From contig CAZLEF010000118.1 in assembly GCA_964558465.1 (NCBI GenBank), positions 1 through 15,958 of the forward strand: DNA of 15,958 nucleotides, written 5' to 3'. Below the pieces are notes generated by a model that was not told the DNA's origin, did not search any database, and was given only the letters and a program-made list of their open reading frames with translations. The stretch is from JACJYC01 sp964558465 (GTDB taxonomy: Bacteria > Bacteroidota > Bacteroidia > Chitinophagales > Saprospiraceae). Each line of letters begins with the position of its first letter. Positions within the stretch are counted from its first letter, which is position 1. Position numbers and translations under genes: made by a program. Positions 1 through 5,630 of the stretch are shown piece after piece.

Positions 1-106
1 TCGATTGATTCGATTGATTCGATTGATTCGATTGATTCGATTGATTCGATTGATTGATTCGATTCCTCGGTTCTTCGATTCTTCGATTCCTCAATTGGTT
101 GGATTG
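1..106. repeat. Tandem array, 9-nt period turning into 8-nt period
   Basis: Positions 1-54 are six perfect copies of TCGATTGAT. From 59 to about 106 the period becomes 8: a TC linker followed by a 6-nt word (GATTCC, GGTTCT, GATTCT, GATTCC, then diverged AATTGG and GGATTG). A small hairpin CTCC-TTT-GGAG follows at 120-130. I see no gene in 1-321; this stretch is repeats only. The window begins exactly inside the array, so its true length is unknown. It lies downstream of the TRAP operon, on the 3' side of dctM. Confidence 0.9.
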
Positions 107-149
107 ATTGTCCATAGGACTCCTTTGGAGGATTGATCCGATTCCCCGC

Positions 150-283
150 ATCAACCACGCGTACCGCGTGGCACGCACATCAACACCCGCCCTTCTGGCG
201 GGTAAAAATCAACAAATCAACAAATCAACGCATCAACAAATCAACCACGCCTGTGGCCTGGCACGCACATCAACAAATTGATT
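150..283. repeat. Modular ATCAAC array with 2-nt and 23-nt palindromic spacers
   Basis: The word ATCAAC occurs at 150, 179, 208, 216, 224, 232, 240 and 269. The start-to-start distances are 29, 29, 8, 8, 8, 8 and 29. The short spacers are AA or GC. The three long spacers (156-178, 185-207, 246-268) are each exactly 23 nt and contain inverted repeats. Spacers 1 and 3 share CACGC at the left and TGGCACGCAC at the right, with a variable 8-nt core. Spacer 2 is a different hairpin (ACCCGCC/GGCGGGT, 185-203). The array lies between the dctM stop codon and the 1-106 array. Its function is unknown; it could act as a transcript-end hairpin cluster for the TRAP operon. Confidence 0.85.
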
Positions 284-321
284 GGCGCTAAAAGATGCCT
301 CATTCAAGCATAAACCCGTCA

Positions 322-1608
322 TCAAAACCCGAACAACCCGGGCAGCCACAAACTCAGCTCCGGGATGTACGTCACCAGCATCAGTGCCACGAACATAGCC
401 ACAAACAGCGGCAGCAGCGGCCGGATCACCTTCCGGATCGTAGTGCCCGCCACGCTCACGCCGATGAACAGGATGGAACCCACCGGCGGGGTGCACAGCC
501 CGATGCACAGATTCAGCACCATGATGATGCCAAAATGCACAGGATCGATACCCAGGCGGGTGACAACCGGCAAAAAGATCGGGGTGAAGATCAGGACAGC
601 CGGGGTCATATCCATAAAAACGCCTACAAACAGCAATAACAGGTTGATGATGAACAGGATCACGATCTTGTTGTCGCTGACGGATAACATAAAATCGGTG
701 ATATTTTGCGGGATGTTTTCATAAGCCATGATCCAACTCATGCTCATGGAAGCCCCGATCAGCAGCATCACAATGGCCGTGGTGCTGACGGAACCCAGCA
801 AAATATCCGGCAGGTCCCTGAGTTTGACCTCCTTATAGGCCCAGGTCAGGATCAGGCAGTATAATACGGCCACTGCGGAGGCCTCCGTAGCCGTAAAAAT
901 CCCGGCGACAATCCCGCCGATCACCACTACCAGCAGCAAAAGACTGGGTAAAGCACGGATAAACGCGCGCCAGATCTCGCTCAGGGTACTCCGGATCCCC
1001 GTCGGAAATTTACGGTATCGCGCCCAGAATGCGGCGACCACCATCAGCAACAATCCCACAAGAATACCGGGTAAATATCCCGCCAGGAACAGGGCCGCAA
1101 TAGAAACGCCTCCGCTGGCCAGAGAATAAACGATCAGGATATTGCTGGGCGGTATGATCAGGCCGGTAGTGGACGAGGTCATATTGACAGCTGCCGCAAA
1201 TTCGCGGGAATACCCTTCCTTCTCCATGGTCCGGGTCATAAAACTGCCGATGGCTGATGCGGCGGCGGCGGCAGACCCCGAAAGGGCGCCAAACAACATG
1301 GCGGCCATGATATTCACATGCGCCAGTCCGCCGGGCAAAGCGCCCACCAGCGTTTTTGCAAAGTCGATGAGCCTGCGGGCAATGCCGCCCTGGTTCATGA
1401 TCTGTCCGGCCAGCACAAAGAAGGGTATGGCCAGCAGGGCAAAACTATCCAGGCCGGTAGCCATGCGCTGCGCCACGGTGGTAAAAGCCGGTATGGCCGG
1501 TATGCTCACCAGCATGGTCAGTACGCTGCTGATGCCGATGCTCCAGGCAATGGGTACGCCGATGGCGATGAGGATCAGGAAGGTGAGGACGAGGATGAGG
1601 ATTTCCAT
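322..1608 (-). CDS. dctM: TRAP transporter large permease subunit (DctM family)
   Basis: This is a 428-residue protein made almost entirely of hydrophobic segments, the usual size for the large membrane subunit of tripartite ATP-independent periplasmic transporters. The N-terminus (MEILILVLTF) is the first membrane helix. Family landmarks are the small-residue stretch SGSAAAAASAIGS (about 110-122), IIPPSN (151-156) and the C-terminal NLCIGLCTPPVG segment. The subunit would form the Na+- or H+-coupled channel for the solute delivered by the P subunit. It is the last gene of the P-Q-M set, 29 nt after dctQ. The gap is filled by a 7-nt array and has no Shine-Dalgarno sequence. Placement behind uxaC, kdgK and eda suggests a sugar acid as substrate (inference). 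Confidence 0.93.
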   Translation of the reverse strand: MEILILVLTFLILIAIGVPIAWSIGISSVLTMLVSIPAIPAFTTVAQRMATGLDSFALLAIPFFVLAGQIMNQGGIARRLIDFAKTLVGALPGGLAHVNIMAAMLFGALSGSAAAAASAIGSFMTRTMEKEGYSREFAAAVNMTSSTTGLIIPPSNILIVYSLASGGVSIAALFLAGYLPGILVGLLLMVVAAFWARYRKFPTGIRSTLSEIWRAFIRALPSLLLLVVVIGGIVAGIFTATEASAVAVLYCLILTWAYKEVKLRDLPDILLGSVSTTAIVMLLIGASMSMSWIMAYENIPQNITDFMLSVSDNKIVILFIINLLLLFVGVFMDMTPAVLIFTPIFLPVVTRLGIDPVHFGIIMVLNLCIGLCTPPVGSILFIGVSVAGTTIRKVIRPLLPLFVAMFVALMLVTYIPELSLWLPGLFGF

Positions 1609-1612
1609 GGGA

Positions 1613-1647
1613 AAGGTTGAAGGTTAAAGGAGGAAGGTTAAAGGGGT
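1613..1647. repeat. 7-nt tandem array across the dctQ stop codon
   Basis: Five consecutive 7-mers are AAGGTTG, AAGGTTA, AAGGAGG, AAGGTTA and AAGGGGT. The array covers the whole dctQ-dctM gap and runs over the dctQ stop codon (TTA on the plus strand at 1638-1640). In the transcript it reads as a pyrimidine-rich CCTT repeat, so it gives dctM no ribosome binding site. Confidence 0.75.
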
Positions 1648-2099
1648 GGTCGGGTTTTGAGGTCCAACAGGTTGTAGTAAACAACGAATAATCCGCCCAG
1701 GGGCAGTACCGTATACACTGCTGCCATGGGGATGCGCAATGCCGCCGAGAGCTGTCCCAGTGCCTGGGTAAGGTAGATGAGCCGGATGCCGCCGATCAGC
1801 AATACAGCGACGGCAAACAGGATGATCAGGGCATGGATGACGATTTTGAGTTGCCGTTGGCGGGGTTCGGTCAGTTTGGGCATGAGCAGGTCGATGGCCA
1901 GGTGCATGCCTTGTCCGGAGGCGTATGCCGCCCCCAGAATCCCGATCCAGATCAGCAGGAACCGGGCGAGTTCTTCCGACCAGGCAGCCTGGCTGCCCAT
2001 TACGTAACGGGTGAATACGCCCCAGAGGACGTCCAGGGTCATGACGGCCAGAAGAAGAACCAGAAAACGGCCCAGGAAAAAATCAACTTTTGTTTTCAT
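1638..2099 (-). CDS. dctQ: TRAP transporter small permease subunit (DctQ family)
   Basis: The protein has 153 residues, the normal length for the four-helix small subunit. Helices are visible at about 9-30, 46-62, 86-108 and 125-142. The W40-SEELARFLLIWIGILGAAYA segment is the typical family landmark, with a conserved Trp and acidic pair before helix 2. It pairs with DctM in the inner membrane to form the TRAP QM complex. It starts 30 nt after the dctP stop codon and is followed at once by dctM, so the three genes are surely cotranscribed. The only oddity is that its last codons and stop lie in a 7-nt repeat array. Confidence 0.92.
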   Translation of the reverse strand: MKTKVDFFLGRFLVLLLAVMTLDVLWGVFTRYVMGSQAAWSEELARFLLIWIGILGAAYASGQGMHLAIDLLMPKLTEPRQRQLKIVIHALIILFAVAVLLIGGIRLIYLTQALGQLSAALRIPMAAVYTVLPLGGLFVVYYNLLDLKTRPPL

Positions 2100-2129
2100 T
2101 TTATGAAGATTGAAAATCGATACTCCAGT

Positions 2130-3122
2130 TCATTTTTCCGCCTGTATAGCTTGTATGAATTGGTACATTTCGGGGTTGTTTTTATAGGTTTCCAACAGGC
2201 CTTTGGTTTTTTCGGCGAAAAGGGTTTTATCCGGCCGGATGATTTCAACGCCGGCTTTTTGGACCTCATCCAGGGCATGTTGTTCGGCTTCCTGCCAGAG
2301 TTTGCGCTGGTAGACAGCGGCTTCTTTGGCGGCTTCCCGGAGCCATTGCTGCTCCTGCGGGGTCAGGTGGTTCCAGGCCACGGCGCCGATCACCAGGATG
2401 TCGGGCACGGTGGTATGTTCGTCGAGGGAATAGAATTTGCAGACTTCATAATGCCGTGAAAGGTGGAAACTGGGCGGGTTGTTTTCGGCGCCGTCCACTA
2501 CGCCTTGCTGCAGGGCGGTGTAGAGCTCGCCCCAGGAAATCGGTGTGGGGGCGCCGCCGAATGCCCGGATCAGGTTCATGGCGGAGGGGCTTTCCTGGAC
2601 CCGGATCTTGAGGCCCTTGAGGTCGTCGGGGTGGTTAACCGGGCGGGTTTTGGTATAAAAAGACCGTTGGCCGGCGTCAAAATAGGTGAGGCCGAGCAAC
2701 CAGAATTTTTCACTCTGGCTCAGAAGTTGCCGGCCGGTTTCGCCGTCGAGTACCCGGTAAGCGTGTTCCCGGTCGCGGAAGATATAGGGCAGGCTCAACA
2801 CCTGGATATTGGGCGCAAAATTTTCCATGACGGCTGCCGAAACCTTGGTCATGGCCAGGCTGCCGATCTGGAGCAGTTCCAGGCATTGGCGCTCGGTACC
2901 CAGTTGCTGGCTGGGGTAGATCTCGATCTGCAATTGCCCGCCCGATTTTTCAGCCACCTTTTGAGCCATATACTCCATGCCCTTGTGCACGGGGTGGGTA
3001 TTGTCGAGGCCGTGGGCCAGTTTCAGGCTTTTGACGGCGGTAATCTTGCCGCAGCCGTGGCTGAAGGCGAGGAATAGGGAAATAGGCAGGAGCCAGGCAA
3101 AAGTAGGGAAGGCCTTAATCAC
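2130..3122 (-). CDS. dctP: TRAP transporter substrate-binding protein (DctP family)
   Basis: The extracytoplasmic solute receptor of the TRAP system has 330 residues when started at GTG 3122. The open frame continues upstream to 3308, but that part only translates two GC-rich palindromic repeats, so I chose the GTG just before the signal sequence VIKAFPTFAWLLPISLFLAF. A Cys at about residue 24 (SHGC) could be lipidated, but the lipobox is poor. Family features are SLKLAHGLDNTHPVHKG at the mature N-terminus, LKGLKIRVQESP (168-179) with the Arg (R174) that grips the substrate carboxylate in characterised family members, and DGAENNP (210-216). A carboxylate ligand fits the uronate genes upstream. 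Start choice is moderately sure; identity is firm. Confidence 0.9.
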   Translation of the reverse strand: MIKAFPTFAWLLPISLFLAFSHGCGKITAVKSLKLAHGLDNTHPVHKGMEYMAQKVAEKSGGQLQIEIYPSQQLGTERQCLELLQIGSLAMTKVSAAVMENFAPNIQVLSLPYIFRDREHAYRVLDGETGRQLLSQSEKFWLLGLTYFDAGQRSFYTKTRPVNHPDDLKGLKIRVQESPSAMNLIRAFGGAPTPISWGELYTALQQGVVDGAENNPPSFHLSRHYEVCKFYSLDEHTTVPDILVIGAVAWNHLTPQEQQWLREAAKEAAVYQRKLWQEAEQHALDEVQKAGVEIIRPDKTLFAEKTKGLLETYKNNPEMYQFIQAIQAEK

Positions 3123-3186
3123 CCCCCGGAAATAAAATTTTAGTGCCGATTTTTTAACCGGCGCCCAGGTATTGCAGAAGGTAATC

Positions 3187-3303
3187 CACCCCCTGCCCCC
3201 CGCCGGCGGGGGAAAATGCTCACTTGGGTACATCGGGTTAAATTTTAATATTTTACACCTGAATGTGCGACGGTATCCCCCTTTGGAGGGGGTAGGGGGA
3301 GGA
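3187..3303. repeat. Inverted pair of C/G-rich palindromic repeats
   Basis: Two related elements lie in opposite orientation between eda and dctP. The first (3187-3213) contains the perfect 16-bp palindrome CCCCCGCCGGCGGGGG at 3197-3212, preceded by CCCCCTG. The second (3277-3303) contains CCCCCTTTGGAGGGGG, followed by TAGGGGGAGG. Read on the minus strand the second begins TCCTCCCCCTACCCCC, matching TCCACCCCCTGCCCCC of the first. CCCCCTTTGGAGGGGG-type elements are a familiar interspersed repeat in Bacteroidota. Strong hairpins here could uncouple expression of the transporter from that of eda (inference). Confidence 0.8.
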
Positions 3304-3312
3304 ATCATAACT

Positions 3313-3984
3313 TCAATTTTTTTGAACTTCCCGGATCAACTCCAGCGCAGCCTTCACATTGGTTTCCAACAGGGTAAAATCCCCGGTTTTGAGGATCTCT
3401 GAGGAAATCAGTTTGGAGCCCATCCCCACACAGGTCACCCCGGCGTCAAACCAGGCTTTCAGGCTTTCGCGGGTAGGCGACACACCGCCGGTGGGCATGA
3501 TACTCGTCCAGGGTTGCGGGCCTTTGATGTCCTGCACAAACCCGGGGCCGTAAACGCCGCCTGGAAACAGTTTGACGATCTCGCAGCCCAGTTCCTCTGC
3601 CCGGGCTATTTCGGAGAGGGATCCGCAGCCTGGCGACCAAAGCACCTTTTTCCGGTTGCAAACGATCGCAATGTCTTCCCGGAAAACCGGTGTGACAATG
3701 AAATTGGCGCCCAACTGAAGGTACAAAGCCGTCGTGCCGGCATCCGTCACCGAACCGACACCCAGGATCATTTCCGGCAATTCCCGTGCACAGTACTTGT
3801 TGAGTTCGCCAAATACTTCATGCGCGAAATCGCCCCGGTTGGTGAATTCCAATACCCTGGCGCCGCCTTTGTAACACGCTGTCAGTACTTTTTTTCCCAG
3901 TTCCGCATCCGGGTGGTAAAACAGCGGGACCATGCCGGTTTCCGCCATTTTTAATGCTACTTGAATTCTTGTGAATCTTGCCAT
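3313..3984 (-). CDS. eda: 2-keto-3-deoxy-6-phosphogluconate (KDPG) aldolase
   Basis: This 223-residue class I aldolase cleaves KDPG to pyruvate and glyceraldehyde 3-phosphate, the last step of hexuronate breakdown and of the Entner-Doudoroff route. Visible active-site parts are VLEFTNRGD with Glu46 and Arg50, GVGSVTDA (75-82), FIVTPVF (95-101), the Schiff-base lysine Lys138 in EIVKLFPGG, and the phosphate-binding MPTGGVSP segment. The first residues (MARFTRIQVALKMAETGMVPLF) agree with the usual start. It is preceded by the inserted four-helix-bundle gene and followed after about 190 nt by dctP. It works directly downstream of the KdgK in this block. There is an A7 run just before the stop codon. 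Confidence 0.95.
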   Translation of the reverse strand: MARFTRIQVALKMAETGMVPLFYHPDAELGKKVLTACYKGGARVLEFTNRGDFAHEVFGELNKYCARELPEMILGVGSVTDAGTTALYLQLGANFIVTPVFREDIAIVCNRKKVLWSPGCGSLSEIARAEELGCEIVKLFPGGVYGPGFVQDIKGPQPWTSIMPTGGVSPTRESLKAWFDAGVTCVGMGSKLISSEILKTGDFTLLETNVKAALELIREVQKN

Positions 3985-3987
3985 AAA

Positions 3988-4008
3988 TCAGTTGTCAGTT
4001 GTCAGTTA
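3988..4008. repeat. 7-nt array (TCAGTTG), inner arm at eda side
   Basis: Two and a half copies of TCAGTTG lie between the eda start and the four-helix-bundle gene. The TGA stop of that gene (4002-4004) is inside the array. It is the inverted counterpart of the GACAACT array at 4386-4420, so the gene sits between inverted copies. Confidence 0.85.
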
Positions 4009-4349
4009 ATAGACTTGATGAGACCTGTAATCACCTTAGAAATTTCGGAACAAGCATTAACAAGACTATCTTGATCTTCACTCGAAATATACCCGAGCTT
4101 TTTCGACAAATATAGCATAGACTTTACTTCTGAACTGGAACCAAGTGCAACATATAGAAAATAAGAAAATTCTTTGGCTGTTTTTCTGTCAAAGCCTTCA
4201 GCTATATTATTCGAAATTGAGACGGCCGCCCTGCAAATTTGATCTTTGAAAGTGAAATCTTTCAATACACCAAATTTATGATAAACCTCAAATGCCAACT
4301 CCTGGGCCTTTTGCCAGGCGATCATGTCTTCAAATTTTTGTATTTTCAT
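4002..4349 (-). CDS. Four-helix bundle protein (23S rRNA IVP family)
   Basis: A 115-residue helical protein of the four-helix-bundle family first described in intervening sequences of 23S rRNA genes. The landmarks are the start MKIQKFEDMIAWQKAQEL and QICRAAVSISNNIAEGF (37-53), followed by two more helices (YFLYVALGSSSEVKSMLYLSKKLGY and a C-terminal one). The molecular role of stand-alone members is not known. Base use is unlike the neighbours: sampled 60-nt blocks have about 33-37% G+C, against 63% in a sampled block of eda. It interrupts kdgK and eda and is bracketed by inverted arrays of the 7-mer GACAACT. This suggests a late insertion into the uronate operon. It is not part of a diversity-generating retroelement here, as no reverse transcriptase is present. 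Confidence 0.9.
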   Translation of the reverse strand: MKIQKFEDMIAWQKAQELAFEVYHKFGVLKDFTFKDQICRAAVSISNNIAEGFDRKTAKEFSYFLYVALGSSSEVKSMLYLSKKLGYISSEDQDSLVNACSEISKVITGLIKSIN

Positions 4350-4385
4350 GCGCGTTTATTTTAAATTATTAGCGATAGACTCACT

Positions 4386-4420
4386 GACAACTGACAACTG
4401 ACAACTGACAACTGACACCT
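4386..4420. repeat. 7-nt array (GACAACT), outer arm at kdgK side
   Basis: Four perfect GACAACT copies (4386-4413) and a fifth variant GACACCT (4414-4420). The last copy overlaps the kdgK stop codon (CTA on the plus strand at 4419-4421). The array is the reverse complement of the one at 3988-4008 on the other side of the four-helix-bundle gene. Confidence 0.9.
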
Positions 4421-5456
4421 ACCGACTCACCCGCCCGCTCGCATCCCCCTTCATCAACTGCTCCACTTCCGCCACAGTCGCCAGATTGGCATCGCCGTAG
4501 ATCGTGTGTTTAAGACAGGAGGCAGCCACGGCAAAATTCAGGGCCTTCTGGTCGTCGCCTGCGTATTTGATCATTCCGTATATCAGGCCCCCCATGAAAC
4601 TGTCGCCCCCCCCTACCCGATCCACGATATGCGTGATCTGGTAGGTGGGCGCCTCCAGGAGGTGCTGACCGTTGTACAGTACCCCCGACCAGGAATTGTG
4701 GGAGGCGTTGATGGAGCCCCTAAGGGTCACCACTACTTTTTTTGCCCTGGGGAAACGCTGCACCATCTGGCGGCAAACCGAGGCGTAGGCTTGCGCGTCT
4801 ACGGTATCGCCCCTGGTGACGTCGACGCCTTCGGGGTGGATGTCAAAATGTTTTTCGGCGTCTTCTTCATTTCCGAGGATGATGTCGCAGCCTGCTACCA
4901 GATCCGGCATGACCTCAGAAGATTTTTTGCCGTATTTCCAGAGGTTTTTGCGGTAATTGAGGTCGGTGGAAACGGTAATTCCCATCCGGTTGGCAACGCC
5001 GATGGCTTCCCGGGTGGCGTCGGCAGCGCCCTGTGAAATGGCCGGGGTAATGCCCGTCCAGTGAAACCACTGCGCGTCCTTGAAAACCTCCTCCCAATTG
5101 ATCATTCCTGCCTGGATGGTCGCCATGCCTGAATGCGCCCGGTCGTAGATGACCTTGCTGCCGCGGGCTACAGCGCCCATTTCCAGAAAATAAATACCCA
5201 GGCGCTCTCCTCCTCTTGTCACAAACCGGGTACCGACGTTGCGCTTGCGCATTTCCATCAGGGCGGCTTCGCCGATATCGTTGTCCGGCAGGCGGGTGAC
5301 AAATTCGGTGGGCAGGCCGAAATTGGCCAGAGACACAGCTACATTGCTCTCTCCGCCACCGTAAACCACGTCAAACGAACCGGCCTGGGAAAAACGCAGG
5401 AAGCCGGGCGGTGTCAGCCGCAACATGATCTCTCCGAAAGTAACGATCTTTTTCAT
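4419..5456 (-). CDS. kdgK: 2-keto-3-deoxygluconate kinase, PfkB family
   Basis: This 345-residue ribokinase-fold (PfkB) sugar kinase most likely phosphorylates 2-keto-3-deoxygluconate to KDPG, the substrate of the eda product encoded downstream. The N-terminal signature is GGGESNVAVSLA (33-44), and the anion-hole/catalytic motif is DRVGGGDSFMGG (279-290) with catalytic base Asp285. The start MKKIVTFGEIMLRLTPPGFLRFSQA is the KDG-kinase-like opening, distinct from the fructokinase in the same block. It is separated from uxaC by a 171-nt gap filled by a G-rich decamer array. Other PfkB substrates cannot be excluded by sequence alone, but the neighbours uxaC and eda make KDG the best choice. Confidence 0.9.
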   Translation of the reverse strand: MKKIVTFGEIMLRLTPPGFLRFSQAGSFDVVYGGGESNVAVSLANFGLPTEFVTRLPDNDIGEAALMEMRKRNVGTRFVTRGGERLGIYFLEMGAVARGSKVIYDRAHSGMATIQAGMINWEEVFKDAQWFHWTGITPAISQGAADATREAIGVANRMGITVSTDLNYRKNLWKYGKKSSEVMPDLVAGCDIILGNEEDAEKHFDIHPEGVDVTRGDTVDAQAYASVCRQMVQRFPRAKKVVVTLRGSINASHNSWSGVLYNGQHLLEAPTYQITHIVDRVGGGDSFMGGLIYGMIKYAGDDQKALNFAVAASCLKHTIYGDANLATVAEVEQLMKGDASGRVSR

Positions 5457-5490
5457 TTATTTATCACTGTATTTGGTCATTGTTTTTTGG

Positions 5491-5630
5491 TTTGGGGTGG
5501 TTTGGGGTGGTTTGGGGTGGTTTGGGGTGGTTTGGGGTGGTTTGGGGTTGTTTGGGGTTGTTTGGGATTGTTTGGGATGGTTTGGGATGGTTTGGGGTTG
5601 TTTGGGATGGTTTGGGATGGTTTGGGGTTA
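5491..5630. repeat. G-rich decamer array, 14 copies of TTTGGGRTKG
   Basis: Fourteen uninterrupted 10-nt units fill the uxaC-kdgK gap. Five TTTGGGGTGG copies come first, followed by variants differing only at unit positions 7 and 9 (GGTTG, GATTG, GATGG). The last unit ends in TTA at 5628-5630, which is the uxaC stop codon read on the minus strand. The plus strand has dozens of GGG/GGGG and GG runs at regular spacing, so it should form G-quadruplexes. The operon transcript is C-rich here. The period of 10 gives a 30-nt (10-residue) repeat in the open frames across it, which is why long spurious frames span it. Confidence 0.95.

Noticed and set aside
185..203. Intrinsic terminator for the TRAP operon (ACCCGCC/GGCGGGT hairpin with A/T run)
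   Set aside because: On the minus strand the T-run comes before the stem, not after it, so the orientation is wrong for that operon. It is better read as a spacer of the array.
150..283. CRISPR-like look (constant words, equal-length spacers)
   Set aside because: The constant word is only 6 nt, several spacers are 2 nt, long spacers are palindromic and two are related to each other, and there are no cas genes.
233..639. Small frames on either strand around 233-639
   Set aside because: They are antisense to, or frame-shifted within, dctM and the ATCAAC repeats and match no family.
3123..3308. N-terminal extension of dctP from an ATG at 3308
   Set aside because: The extension translates two palindromic repeats and puts the signal peptide about 60 residues inside. 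The GTG at 3122 fits a normal signal sequence.
4002..4349. Avd-like accessory of a diversity-generating retroelement
   Set aside because: No reverse transcriptase, template repeat or variable repeat is present. The sequence fits the stand-alone IVP-type four-helix bundle.
4506..5036. 176-residue plus-strand frame antisense to kdgK
   Set aside because: It is a shadow of the high-G+C coding strand; kdgK on the minus strand has all family motifs.
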